The position numbers and the translations under genes are program-made. Below the pieces are notes generated by a model. That model was not told the origin of the DNA, did no database searches, and saw only the letters and a program-made list of their open reading frames with translations. Shown in pieces: positions 29,535-41,885 of a stretch of DNA of 64,000 bases. This DNA is from Symsagittifera roscoffensis. Its lineage: Eukaryota; Xenacoelomorpha; Acoela; Convolutidae. The stretch is taken from NCBI RefSeq assembly GCF_963678635.1, contig NC_087070.1, forward strand, positions 6,856,539 to 6,920,538, given 5' to 3'. Each line of letters begins with the position of its first letter. The first letter of the stretch is position 1.

Positions 29535-32347
29535 CGACAAAAAGACTATATGCGATGTTTGATTCAACCGAAAAGTATAAAGCAAACGATTCAACTTACT
29601 TCAAGTATTTGATTTAAGAAAGTGATTTTGGTAATTCTCGAAGGGATTAAACAGCCACGTGGTACTTGCAAAACAAAATAATGCGCATTTCAGCTGAGTA
29701 AGAATCTATAAATAAAATGACGAAGTCGTAGCAACTGCGAGACAAGAAAAATATAACACCATGTTTGACAAATGCATATTTCGCCAGTAAAAACTGGTAC
29801 CATTTTCGTAATCCTGATATTATCTGACTTATAGACATACTATGCGAAACTTCAGTAAATACCAACTTAATGTAATTTTACTCTAATTCATAGCTTTAAT
29901 TTAGCTTTTGGTGCTTTAGGGCATATATATCATTATTTCAAAGACAAAACTCTGATTCACATGCCATTTAAGCGTAACTAAATTCGCCAGTTGCAATCAC
30001 AGAAAAATCAGGACTTTATGGAACTGAAATTCCAGAATTAGATTTTAAATTAGCTGTATCGTTGTTAAAGGTGTGTTATGTTTATATTTACAATAAGGAT
30101 TTCAAAATGACAAACATTTTTACTTGAAATTAGTATAAGTTTTTATTGGTTTACATTTCACATGCTAATGAGTTTTCTTGAATTCTAAAAACAGTTTGTT
30201 TGGATTTTTGCACAAGAATGTTTCACATCTATGTATCTTGGACATCCTGCCAAAAATTTGAAAAATGGACTTTCAATCTAAGAAATTTAAAAAATTGTAG
30301 CAACGATTTGCCAAAAAGTACAAATTTGATTAGCTTGAAAAACAAAAAAGGGGAAACTCCCGCAATTTTTTAGTAATTCTTTTAGGGAAAGTTCTTCTGA
30401 GAGGATATTATTTAACTCATTTTTTAGCTGCTTTGCAAAAAAAGAGCTTCGCTTAACAAAACAATAACTCAGTCTGGTTTGTGTAGAAATAATAGAAACG
30501 TACTACACTTTGGCAGGCCTGATCGTTTTTATTTGATCGTCTGCAAATTGCAAAAACCATTTTAATTTTTAAGTTATATTATTGTGAACCATACCACGTG
30601 CATGCCATTTATCAAGTTATACGTGTTTGACCAAAAAATCAAGCGATTTCCTTGATCAGTATCGCAACATAGTCCTGCTCTTATTTCCAGCTTTTAAAAA
30701 AAGGACGGAAAGAAAGATTCGAGGCATTACTGGACATGCTTAGCCGCCTTTATGATGATGATCTCTCAATGTGCTTATAAGCTCATGTTAAGCTGATGTT
30801 TGCTACTTATAAGTTGATGTCTGCTACTGAATTATCAATACACAAACACTATTTTAAAACGCTTTCGCTAGCTTCAAGGGAAACGGATTTTGAAATACTG
30901 TCCATGCCATTTTATTTTGATTTGAGAGTGCTACTATTCTTTTTTGGAAGACTATTGATCTCAAGGAAACTTTAACTAAATATAAAATATAGGGGTTAAT
31001 GGAATCCCGTACTGACAAGAAATGTTTTACAATCGATTTTATACTGATAATTCAGGAAAGACATGCAAACAATTGATTTGAATTGATAAAAAAACGATTT
31101 TGTTTGATACAAAATTGAAAAGAAAAAATCAATTTCAATCAAATGTGGTTCGATTTAAAGCTATTTTTATTTTGGCATCTTTTTTTTACTATTCCAGTTT
31201 CATAAATAACTTAGCAACACTTAAATTGATATAAAATGGTTTGAAACAATTTTTTTTCTATCCACTAATTTTGATGCATACTTTATACAGATTAAATTTA
31301 GTTTTTTTTTGACAATCAAACAAAATAGAAAAAAAAATGTATGCTTTTTCAATTATAAAAGTATACATCTTTTTAAAACGCATTGGGTTGATGTTTGGCC
31401 AGCAAAAATTTTGAGTATAACAAAATCGAAAACTTCTGCATCAAAAAAAGAACTGTTCTAGATTAAAAGTTTAAATTATAATGTTCATTTGCCTAACAAA
31501 ATCCCGCTTAGAAATTTGAAGAAGAAAACCAAATTTCAACAAATTTCCTAAATTTTTACTTTTCACACCAAAGGAACCCTTAGATTTGCAAAACTTCGAA
31601 CGCAAACTTTTTAATGTAAGAGTTTGCGGTAGAAACTTCTCCTCGAGTGAAGTTGAAGTTTCAAAACCAACGCAAATAATTCAAAAAATATATTAATCAG
31701 TTTTTGATGGGTTTCAGTATATTGCCAAAACCCATCAAAGTTGAGTTAGTTTATAAAACAAAAATTGGTTTTTTATCAACCGAAAAAACATTTTCGAGAC
31801 CATTCTATTTAGTTTTATACTCGTAAATTGGGTATCGTAAATAGTTTTTCTTGCTGTATGTTATCTGTATAAAAATCGATTCAAATCAATTTCAATCTTA
31901 AACTTGTCAATGGGGGATTGATTGCGATCTGTTAGTAAGAACAGCTTGCATTCGTTCTATCTAATTTTATAGAGTAAAAAACATTGAGGCAGTTTTCTGG
32001 AAATCTACCGGTGAACAGAATGTTGCATGATGAAACAATTACTATTTTGAACTCATTTATTCTAATTTTTTTTATAGACTACGCTTTGAGGCATCAAAAC
32101 ATACGTATCCTTAATTTAAAAAAAAATTAATTTATTTAAGAGTGGGTGGTAATAAAAACATGCCAAAATTGATTCAATTTCTCCTGTGTTATTTTCTTTG
32201 AAAAAAAGCGCATTTTGATTTTGAATGTTCCAAAAATACGCACAAAAATTAATCTGCAGAAATAAAACGATCTACAGAAAAATTATTACGCGCAAAAAAA
32301 GTCAATCTACAGAAAAAATCAATCTGCAGAAAATTTTTCATCGGCTT
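29535..32347. other. non-coding, no recognisable features
   Basis: AT-rich sequence without a convincing gene, RNA or repeat boundary on either strand. Confidence 0.5.
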
Positions 32348-32547
32348 NNNNNNNNNNNNNNNNNNNNNNNNNNNNNNNNNNNNNNNNNNNNNNNNNNNNN
32401 NNNNNNNNNNNNNNNNNNNNNNNNNNNNNNNNNNNNNNNNNNNNNNNNNNNNNNNNNNNNNNNNNNNNNNNNNNNNNNNNNNNNNNNNNNNNNNNNNNNN
32501 NNNNNNNNNNNNNNNNNNNNNNNNNNNNNNNNNNNNNNNNNNNNNNN
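32348..32547. other. assembly gap (200 N)
   Basis: Exactly 200 N, a scaffolding placeholder; the true distance is unknown. Confidence 0.99.
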
Positions 32548-33179
32548 ATTCAGCACTATAAAATTGTTACAAATTTAGTTCAGGCAATAGGCTAATTGGC
32601 GCTACTAACTCCATAAAATTTCTAAACTTTTATACTCAAAATTGGATTTTATCAGCCTAAATTTCATAGCTTGAAATATCTCTTTTACCTCAAACAAAGC
32701 AATTCGAGGCGAGTTAAAGGGCAGTCAAAACATTCAGTGCTTTGTCCTGATACGAGAAATCTTATTATGACTATATCGTGAGATTGTTTATTAGAGACTT
32801 GTTCCTTTTCAGGCGCACTTCGCTGCGGCGTAACTTTAAATGAAAAATCAGACCAGTTTTCATTAACTATTTTGAGTATTTTGAACATCACTGTAAGTTT
32901 TTACTTTGATTAGTTGAATTTTCTTACAAAACTAGAGAGACATATTTTCCACCGGGACGCAAGGACAGGAGAATATGAATTGGTTTGATATGAATTGATG
33001 AGTATTCAAAAAATTGGCTCTCAAAAGACTAAAATGTTGCAAGCAAACTTAATTAGCTGAATTCGATACAAAAAATTAATTTTTCCTGAAAGGATTTTTA
33101 GAGTGAACGGTTTTTGATTAACTTTGCACTCCTTCTGCCTTAGGGAGTCAACGTTTACATTAATTTATTGTTCCAGCAT

Positions 33180-33630
33180 TCGTAACGAAAGTAACGGAAC
33201 ATTTGTGCTCGGGGTGGTTTTTTCCAAAGTTTTTTTTTTGTCCCGAGCTTAAATTTAAACACATATTTCCCCTCTGATAGTTTTTTGTTAACTATGCGTG
33301 TTTAAAGATTGCCATTTTGGCCAATTTGAGACAATTAACGCGCAATATAAATTTCGCACTATTAACGCGCAAAGAGAAATGTAAACCGTCTCAGAAATCC
33401 TTCCAAATTGGTTGAAGGAAGCTTATCTGCCATAATTGAATTTTACTGGGAAAATTTAGTTTTTTGTTTTTTATGAAGGCGTGTGGGGGGATGATTTTCA
33501 CAAAAAATCTCAAAATAAAAAAAATCGTTTTATTTGATACATTTAATTTTTTCATGTTATTGTTGCTCCATAGGCCTTATAGGGTAGTTAGAACAATCAA
33601 GGCTTCGCCCTGATACGAGCACTCTGGTTC
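33180..33630 (+). repeat. hairpin-ended dispersed repeat, long copy
   Basis: It runs from an end with GTAACGAAAGTAACGGAACA and GTGCTCGGGG, through GACAATTAACGCGC and GGTTGAAGGAAGCTTA, to the other end with GGCTTCGCCCTGATACGAGCA. It matches 39908-40418 and 41044-41567 in reverse. Confidence 0.7.
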
Positions 33631-34666
33631 AATTTTAGTTCAGAAAAAAACTTGTAACAAAACATAAATGTCCGAAGTTTCATGAAATAAATGAAGAGCT
33701 TAATGACAAATACTCAACCTTAAGTTCGATATTCCGGCTTGCTCTCATTGAGTTATGTTTCCTTCCATGCAAACTCAGCGCTGCTTCTTTTTTGTGGACG
33801 GGGGAGGGGAAGAAAAGAAATTTTTTTGTCGAGAATGATTAGATTTCAAAACTAATTTAGAAACAAATTTAGTGACCAGATATAAAAGCAAACTTGGGAC
33901 AATTTTAGAAGTTTCTGCCACAACACGCAAGAAGTTTAGAATACGCTACAATAGAGACACATTGTTGGAAAAAAATAAAACTAGTTAATGAGCAAATTGT
34001 TGAAAAAATATATTCCACAAGTTATGCAAATGATTTGATGAAGAAAGCAAAATTTTTATTTAAGTGCAATTTCCCCCATTCTCAATGCCATGTACAAACT
34101 GATAATTTTGTTGGTTAGCAATTCAAGTTTGAGTCAACTAGCTGAGCACAATGCAGACAAAGTTAAATTATTGCAACGCTTTTAAAAAATGGATATTGCT
34201 TGAGCATTAACTTTACGAATTAGGCCAAATGTATTACCTCGATTTTGGTGAAATATCTTTGAAATACTTGAAGGTAATTTTTTCAAATGCGTCACATTAT
34301 AGTTTGCCCCAATTCGATTTGGAAAAATTATGATTGCGGATTAACTCGCCATGCGTGAGAAATTTGCGTGTTGAAACTATGTAGTTTTATTGTTCGAGCA
34401 GGTTCTAACTGCCGTTAGGCTAGTGCAAGTACACTCACGTCACAATCCGAGTTCTCCGGATCAACCCCCCTGCTTTTAATTTTTCTTCTAAAATTGGTCT
34501 AAATAAGAAAAGGCCAACCCAAGCATATTTATTCCTCATTTTGGTCAAAACTTAGAGCTACTAGTAATTACAGTCATCGAAATGATACTTTTGTACTCTT
34601 CGAAAAAAAAACTACCGTGAATTAACAAGTGTATGCTTATTTTGAAGGGTTTTCTTTATTTTCAGA

Positions 34667-34749
34667 CCACTTCACAAAGAAAAAGGAAGAAGTTATGGAT
34701 AAACCTGTCTTTCTTCGGCCCGTTAGGACTATCCTAAGCAAAACTTGAA
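34667..34749 (+). CDS. possible terminal exon
   Basis: After a good acceptor (TTTATTTTCAG) the phase-1 frame reads HFTKKKEEVMDKPVFLRP to a TGA. There is no partner exon that I can identify. Weak. Confidence 0.2.
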
Positions 34750-34793
34750 ATTAATCAAGTGGTGTTTCATACTGAAGCCCTTTCAGGAGTGAT

Positions 34794-34985
34794 TTGGAGT
34801 GCATTACCTCAGTTTTGTTGTTACTTCCAATTTTTGCAATTTTCGACTTTTATCAGTCGCCTTCTAAGAGAAGAAAAAAACCACTAAAACTTGCTAAATT
34901 TTTTGTTTTCATACTTTCGAGAATTGTGGTTGGAACGTTCTGCGCTACTTTTATTTATTTTTCTTACCTTTTTTATCAGTTATGA
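34794..34985 (+). CDS. possible terminal exon of a small membrane protein
   Basis: A 63-codon frame without an ATG near its start encodes two hydrophobic helices around a basic loop (PSKRRKKPLKLAK), and an AATAAA follows the stop by ~13 bp. That combination suggests a last exon. Upstream exons were not found, and chance is possible. Confidence 0.3.
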   Translation: MECITSVLLLLPIFAIFDFYQSPSKRRKKPLKLAKFFVFILSRIVVGTFCATFIYFSYLFYQL

Positions 34986-35900
34986 TTTCATGATTATAAT
35001 AAAGACCGCCCAATTACTCAAAACATGAGGTGTTGGTTCTCCATTTTTGAAGTAGTAGGTCTCAATTTTGTAATTAAAGCCATTTATTTCGTAAAAATAT
35101 GAGGGTTTGAAAAAGACCAAACAGATCAATTTTGGTTAAATTGATGCGCGCGAAACTATCAATTTAACACTAGCGAACAGCGTAGGCGGTAAAAAGCACT
35201 CAGAACTGAATTGAGGTCTGCTCAAATATCTATACAATGGGTTGGAAGACGCTAACAATAACATTTTTGACTTCGCATTATTGGGGGAAAGCTTAAAAAT
35301 TGATGTTTTTGAAAATTTACATCATAAGTTCAAACAAAAAAATATTTCAAGCACGTTGACGAACAACAAGAACATCTATAGTTTTGCTTTGGCAAAATCA
35401 GTCTTAAGTTTTTTTTAAAAAAATGCAGCTATCATCTTTCGATTACTACTCTTTCTTCAGAAACTATCTGAAGTTGTTGAAGGTTTTTGAAATCAACATT
35501 TTTGGAGTTAGCCAGCAATTAGCCAATTGTAAAGATGAATCATTTACTCTTCTTCAGTAAACCGCACCATATAATTGTTCCGACTTTCGAAAAAAGTGCA
35601 AAACATTTATGCTTGGGGTTTTTTCATGCAGCCTTTTTTTCTACTATTAAACTTTGCGTTTTTGAGGGAATTTTTATACCGTCTCAAAAAAACATTGTTG
35701 CTTAAAGCTCAAACTTAAGCAAAATGTTTTATCTGGAATCATTTTTCGTAAAGTTAAGGATTTGGATGTTGCTAATAGGACCAATTTGGGATAATGAGCG
35801 ATAAATTCCTAAAACACGCTTAAAGGGCTGTTTATTGAGTTCCAAATTGAATTCAGGCAAGTCATTTGGTCTTATTTTTAGCAAATGAGGAGCTACTTAT

Positions 35901-36022
35901 GGTTCCATGACATTCTACCCTATTCCAATCTACCCTATGCTAATCTACCCCTATACTATTCTATCCTACATACCAATCTACCCTATACCAATCTACCCTA
36001 TACCATTCTACCCTATAATTAA
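35901..36022 (+). repeat. MULE left TIR
   Basis: Six to seven ~17-bp units of CTACCCTATNCCAAT form the arm, which ends at ACCCTATAATTAAAG. Confidence 0.85.
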
Positions 36023-36274
36023 AGCAATTGAAACTTACCCCATCCTCTTGAAGAATCCGAAACAGTATGTTTCCGAACAAATCAAAGAACCATTAATTAT
36101 GATCAAAGAATAATTGACGCACGTGAACAAAATATCAAAGCAACGTAAAACTTGCGCGTTCAAAATGGAAATGAGTTCAAAGCATGAACGAACAGAAATT
36201 TTAATCCAATGTTGCTATAGAAATGCGTTGCGGCTATTTCTTAAACAAACAAAAGTCATATCACATCAAGTCGA

Positions 36275-36330
36275 CATAGCGTAGCGGATAATGCCTGTGT
36301 TTGAAAATCAAAAGGTCGAAAGATCAAATC
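36275..36330 (+). repeat. tRNA-like SINE head inside the MULE
   Basis: The A-box-like TAGCGTAGCGGATAATGCC is followed ~20 bp later by the B-box-like AGGTCGAAAGATCAAATC. It resembles the 5' head of a tRNA-derived SINE. Confidence 0.45.
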
Positions 36331-36597
36331 ACCAAGAAGTCAAATTTTGAATGAAATTCGAAAATTACTGAGGGTTTGACTAGTTGATCACAAAAGGAGG
36401 GGTAGACCCCCCAGTACCAGGCCAAGGCGGTACTGGGGGGCGGGGTGAGGGAGAAGGTAAAATTCTTTTGGTATTGGCCTCTATTACCTCCCAAAATTTC
36501 AGCCCTCTACGGCCACGGGAACCTCAAAAAGTGTATGTTTTTTAGAAATTAAATTGAATTTTTGAAAAATTCACAAAGTTTGTTAAAATAAACTGAG

Positions 36598-37805
36598 TTA
36601 GGAATGACTTAATTGCGCGAGAGAATACAAATAGGTTAAAATAGAATCTTTGTTAAAATTTTTGCAAATGTTTTTCACTTTCTCGTTCAATTCCCTGTAC
36701 TTCTTTCGACTGGGGTTGCTGTTTCCTCCCATTGCTTTCATTATATTAAACTTCTGATTTGCAGCATCCAGTTTTATTTGTTCCAGAAAGGTGTGAACGG
36801 ATGGGTGGTTTCCTTTGAAGAGAGTAGCAACGCCAAGATGCCAGCCTTCTACAGCATTTGTTGTCCTTATTAACCCAGCAGCTGCTTCTTCGGAATGATT
36901 CCAAAGGTTTACTGGGAAGAGAGGTTCGCGAGAATTCCTTCCGATGGTTTCGCCTTTAATGTAGGTGCGCTGAAAGTATGAGGCTACCTCATCAAGTTTT
37001 TGAGTGATATTGTCGTCAAGATCAAATTTGTCCGACACGTTTTCGATTTCCTCAATGACCAAGTCAAAAGCAGCATTGACCATTTCAACTGGTACGAAAC
37101 TTAGAGCTGGAATTAAGCGCAATGACAAATTGAGATCATGATGGGCAACAGTGCATAAATGCAGGGGGGGTAAAAGCCAGCGAGTTGAATGTGGATGGTG
37201 TAGAGTTGATAAAACTGAATCGGGCAAACTTTGAACGTTCCATCACACAGCCAAACATCTCGATGTAATATCAAACTCTGGATATTGTCCCGATCTCCAA
37301 AAATCAACACCCTTTCTGGATCTTCAATGCCGCTATCGAAGACGCAAAAATCCTCATGTTGCTTTGGCACTTCAAAATGTCTGTCGACAATTGGAGGCAA
37401 CGTAGGTCTATCATTTACCTTCTGTCGATTGAGGGCCCGGTTAATAGCCGACCGGCAAGGAAGAGCTAATTGAACTGCTTTTTCTTCGGAGACAGACTGC
37501 AGGCCGTTTGCTATAATTATGCTGTTGACTGGTACTTGCTGTATTTTTGTGTCCTGTTTCATTTTCTGCACGAGAAGCCTTGCATCCGAACGACCAGGAA
37601 ATACTTCGTGCGTGTGCTCATTTCTACAGGAAATAAGATCGTTTTCTCTGGTTATTGCTGTCGTTTTGCATTTATGGGACCCCCATCTTGAACACTTCCA
37701 GTGAATGTTTCCATTCTTTGTTTCCTGTTTTTTCGTAAACTCGTGGCCACCGATTACAAGCGTTCGCCGATTCTGTTGGGATAAACCCCAAGAAATTTGA
37801 CTCAT
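36598..37805 (-). pseudogene. MULE transposase with FLYWCH zinc finger, internally deleted
   Basis: ATG 37805 opens the protein. Residues ~15-70 form a FLYWCH domain (LVIGGHEFTKK, IHWKCSR, HKCKTTA, NEHTHE). The DDE domain begins with LCDGTFKVCPIQFYQLYTI, holding the first catalytic Asp, and GFYPPCIYALLP. The sequence then jumps to the post-catalytic segment LRLIPALSFVPVEMVNAAF, so about 110-130 residues with the second Asp and the Glu are missing. A frameshift lies beside the deletion (near the G-run at 37165). The C-terminal part keeps AVEGWH and the helical tail. It is inactive, though the ends could still be moved in trans. Confidence 0.82.
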
Positions 37806-38074
37806 TTTAGTAGATGTTATTCCAAAGAAAATTGATATAATGACGTAGTTTTGGTTTCATTCTTGTACGTGATTTTGAAAATTGGGGATTAAAACTTGTT
37901 AATTGAAAAAATTTCAGATTTTGAGGCTCTAATTGCGATTTAGTCTTTAGAACAATTTCCTTAAGTGAAAGACTCAAATTGAGTCCAAAAATTTAGACTC
38001 AAATGAATTAACACGTGCTGTATCTTTCCGATTCTAATTAGGACTTTGAAAGATTACATTATGATACCTCATTA

Positions 38075-38210
38075 TGGTATATAGGGCAGATTAGTATAGG
38101 GTAGATTAGTATAGGGTAGATTGGCATAGGGTAGATTGGTATGTAGGATATAATGGCATAGGGTAGAATGGTATAGGGTAGTTTGGAATAGGGTAGATTG
38201 TCCTGCCACC
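38075..38210 (-). repeat. MULE right TIR
   Basis: Inverse of 35901-36022; the TAGGGTAGATTGGNATAGGG units are clearest at 38095-38200. Confidence 0.85.
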
Positions 38211-38295
38211 GCTACTTATATATCTTTGTAGTTTACACACGCGCGAAGGGTGATAAATTAAAAAAAAAATTATTTTAACAAGAAATTTTTTTAAA

Positions 38296-38355
38296 TTGGC
38301 CTTAAAGTGCAATCGGAGCTTAAGAAACTTCGCCCCGATATACAAGCAGTCTTGC
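38296..38355 (+). repeat. hairpin repeat family, end fragment
   Basis: CTTAAAGTGCAATCGGAGC then CTTCGCCCCGATATACAAGC is a diverged copy of the GGGCAGTCGGAACATTCAGG end. Confidence 0.5.
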
Positions 38356-39907
38356 CTTAGTTTCATTATAGAGCTCGGTAGCCCTTTGCATAATGAAGAT
38401 TTAATAACTGTTTTGTTTTCATACACATTCGAACACCATATTAACAAACCAGACTGCCTGTTGCAAGACCTGAATGTTTTGGCTGCTTTTTAAGTTCATT
38501 AAAAAAAAAATTTGGCTAAAATGTTGATAAAACAATAAAAAAAAAGTCGAATCCCCTTTCCCCCATCTTAATGTAAACTACAAGGCGATGTAATTAGCGT
38601 CTTATATCCTAATAATAAGAGAAAAGACTTCTCTAAAATCAATTTGGAACACAATAATCTGCCGTTTACTCGCGTTACAAGAACTCAATTTATTGCCTGT
38701 TAATTGTACCAGATTAGTTTGCCCAACTATAATTTTCCGACTATACAAACAATTTTAAATTAGTATAGTTTTTTTTCTGTGTGGTGTTATAGTAAGATCT
38801 GCAAATAAACCAAAACAAAAAGTTTTATTCGACCGCAAAATTCAAATAGGCATTGGAAAAATGTTTCTGTAAAAAATGACTAGATAACGAAAAAAAAATT
38901 GTGAAATTTTAAGAAATTTATTTTTATGAGGAAATTTTTGGAATTTTTGGATTCCAAAATGGCGCTAAAAAAATTCATGTAATAACTTTGCTCGAGTGAA
39001 AATAAGTTCTCACGGCTTGAATTGAGCTTAAATAAGCTATTTTAAGCCTGCAAACTTTATGTTGACACACCTTTTTCACTCGAAAAAAAGACCGAAAATG
39101 AAAAACTTCAAACCCGTTTTTCTCGATACTCAGAAATTTTTTCGAAACTTTTTTATGTCGTTCGAATAAAGACTGAAAAGGTTTTAATATAAATTATTAC
39201 TCAACCCGCTCCGATGATTAATTGTGGTTTCTGATTTTACGTGGAAAACAAACAAAAGAACAAAACTAAAAGACACCCGAATACAAAGTTTCTCCCCGGT
39301 TTTCAAATGGTCGGAGCAAAAAAGAAAAAATTAAAACACACTCGGATACAGAGATCCTCTCCAATTTTCAAATGGTCGCAACAATAATTACAAAGAAACA
39401 GTCTAGCAAGCAGTTGAAATATCCTTACTGATTGAAAAGGTGACTTAAGTCAATTAACGTTCCTCACGTCAAACTGACTTCCGAAGGAGGAGTTTAATTT
39501 GATCTGTTAATTGCGGAACAGTGCTGAAATTGAATTGGTTTTAGCTTTAATGCTGAAAAATATCACCAGGGAGTTAAACAGAAACTAGATGAGAAAAACT
39601 CGCCCGACGCTTTTGTTTCCTTCCTCGCCCGAGCTTCAAGTTTCCTTTTATTACCAGTTAGCTTCTAGTTACCTAATAATTGAAAGGCGGCGACAATTTA
39701 TAACAGAACCCATTAGTATTAAGCACAATAATTACTACGTTTTCGTAAGCTCTGATTTTTATTGTTACGCCTTCCAAAGAAAGTGACAGAGTGTTTGTGC
39801 TCGGTTTTTATATTGAGACTAAATTTAATTGTTTTATCAACCATTTTTGACGGCATTTGTAAAACCGTCTGAAAGATATTGAGTTTTGAACTCAAAATGT
39901 ACAAAAC

Positions 39908-40418
39908 TACTCGTATAAGGGCGAAGCCATGAATATTCCGACTGCCTTTTAAGATCTATGGAGCAGCATTATGATTAAAATAAAAGTAGCAAAACAAAAG
40001 GGAAAAAAATTTAAATTGAGTTTTTTTTTTGTGAAAATCATCCACCCACACAGCATATTAAACACAAAGTGATAGATCTCGCTCCTAGAAACAAATCAAT
40101 TACAGCAAATAAGCTTCCCTCAACCAATTTGTATCATATTCTAAGACGGTTTAAATCTCCGCCTACGCGTTGATAGCGCGAAATATATCGCGCTTTGATT
40201 GTCCCAAATTGGCCATCTTTAAAACACAATAATTTTACAAAAAATGATCACAGATAGAATTTTTTTTCAAAATTAAGCTCAGGACAACAATGCCGTTTGA
40301 ATGATATTAACATAATTCCGTCAAAATTGGCTAATTAAAAAGTCGAAATTTGTCTGAAGAAAAAACTATCCCGAGCAAAAATGTTCCGTTATTTTCGTTA
40401 GGAAAGTCGGAGCAAAAA
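39908..40418 (-). repeat. hairpin-ended dispersed repeat, long copy
   Basis: It begins CTCGTATAAGGGCGAAGCC / TTCCGACTGCCTTTTAA and ends TTCCGTTATTTTCG...AAAGTCGGAGC. The internal landmarks AATCATCCACCCACAC, CGCGAAATATATCGCGC and TTGTCCCAAATTGGCCA are shared with the copy at 41044-41567. Confidence 0.8.
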
Positions 40419-40837
40419 GAAGTTGTCCCTGTGAATGTGTTTTGTAAAATATACGGGTTTGAAACTTACCAAATTTGGATTTACTATTGCGCTATTACTT
40501 TTTACCACTTTGTAACATCCTGAGTTCAAATATAAAAAGATACCTTACATCCGATTGTTTTCTGTAAAGTTTTGAGGGTTAGATAATTGCCAAATTGACC
40601 ATGTTGTGGACTAAATTATTTGCGCTTTGAAGGAATTATATTGCTGAGAGCGTGACGCGAATTATTTTTGCGCGGATAATTATTCCGCACAACAAAATCA
40701 TTCGAATTTGAATTGAGGCTAGCAAATCGGGTCGGTCCTATTGATTTCGTACGACTCAACATTTCACACTTTAATATTATCTAAAATTTCTAGGTTTTCA
40801 ATATTTTCTTTTGCAAAAACCGTTCGATAAGAATTAA

Positions 40838-40885
40838 GGGACAGTCGGAACATTCAGGGCTTTGCCCTGATATACGAGCAGTCTT
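40838..40885 (+). repeat. hairpin repeat family, end fragment
   Basis: AAGGGACAGTCGGAACATTC and CAGGGCTTTGCCCTG, the latter a near-perfect short hairpin. It faces the copy at 41044 in inverted orientation. Confidence 0.75.
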
Positions 40886-41043
40886 GTTCATTTAAATCAT
40901 TGTGGCGATTTAAATCATTGTGGCCAGTGCAATCAGTCCCAATTGAAATGAAGTATTTCAAGAGTTCAAAGATCTTGTACTAACTGAGAAATCTATCTGT
41001 ATTTGACCTTGCATGGAAGATTTAACTACAAAAACAAACAAGA

Positions 41044-41567
41044 CCTGCTCGTATCAGGGCGAAGTCCTGAATGTTCCGACTGCCTTTTAAGGTTTATGGA
41101 GCAGTAATAAAATGAAAAAAATAAATTTAATTAAAAAAATGGAATTTTTCTTTTCTAAAATTTGATTTTTTTTTGAAAATCATCCACCCACACGCCATAT
41201 AAAGCAAAAAAGGATAAATTTTGCTCCTTGTAACAAATCAATTATGGCAAGGCAGCTTCTTTCAACCAATTTGGAACGATTTCTAAGACAGATTAAATCT
41301 CCGCTTACGCATTAATAGCGCGAAATATATCGCGCGTTAATTGTCCCAAATTGGTCAAAATGGCAATCTTTAAACCCCCATAACTTTACGCAAACTGATC
41401 ACAGGTGAAATATCTTTTCAAATTTAAGCTCAGGACATCAATACCTTTTGAATGATATAAAAAAATTCCGTCAAACATGGCTAGTTTAAAAGTCGAAATT
41501 TGTCTGAAGAAAAAAAAACCCACCCCGAGCACAAATATTCCGTTACTTTCGTATCGAAAGTCGAAAC
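41044..41567 (-). repeat. hairpin-ended dispersed repeat, long copy
   Basis: The best-preserved copy. One end is CTGCTCGTATCAGGGCGAAG...TTCCGACTGCCTTTTAAGG; the other is CACAAATATTCCGTTACTTT followed by CGTATCGAAAGTCGAAAC. The latter 40-bp end is also present inside the gypsy LTRs (2167-2206, 5057-5097). Confidence 0.8.
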
Positions 41568-41636
41568 AAAAAATGAAAAATTGTCAAATGCTTTTTGAAA
41601 ATTTATGGATTTTAGTTTTAAAACTACTACCGATAT

Positions 41637-41885
41637 ATTAGAGGGCAGTTGGAACATTCGGGCCGTTGACCTGAAACGAGCAGTCCTGTTCGGGTTTAGT
41701 GGCTACTTAATTTTTACAACCCCTTTACTTGCATTTTTATCTATTAAAATATTTAGACAGAAAACACCATTTCACGCGCAAATCACTCCCGCGCAATCTA
41801 AGAGGAACATAGCTGAGCAGAACAGAGCTGTGCAACGTTCGCTACTTGTTAATGATGCCCAGAATGTTCTGACTGCCCTTTAAAG
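41637..41885. repeat. inverted pair of hairpin-family ends
   Basis: GGGCAGTTGGAACATTCGGG at 41644 and CCAGAATGTTCTGACTGCCC near 41880 face each other across ~210 bp. The 92-codon open frame over this interval begins and ends inside these repeats, so I do not call it a gene. Confidence 0.6.

Larger units (their letters stand above)
35901..38210 (-). mobile_element. MULE DNA transposon with satellite-like TIRs
   Basis: The element is flanked by a perfect 9-bp duplication GCTACTTAT (35892-35900 and 38211-38219), the MULE signature. The ~110-bp inverted ends start GGTTCCATGACA / GGTGGCAGGACA and consist of tandem TCTACCCTATNCCAA units. It contains a FLYWCH-type transposase gene on the minus strand and a tRNA-like SINE head at 36275-36330. 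Confidence 0.9.

Noticed and set aside
32225-32578. Open frame across 32225-32578.
   Set aside because: It spans the run of N.
41605-41883. 92-codon open frame that looks like a membrane protein.
   Set aside because: It starts and ends within inverted copies of the hairpin repeat family, so the frame is a by-product of the repeat.
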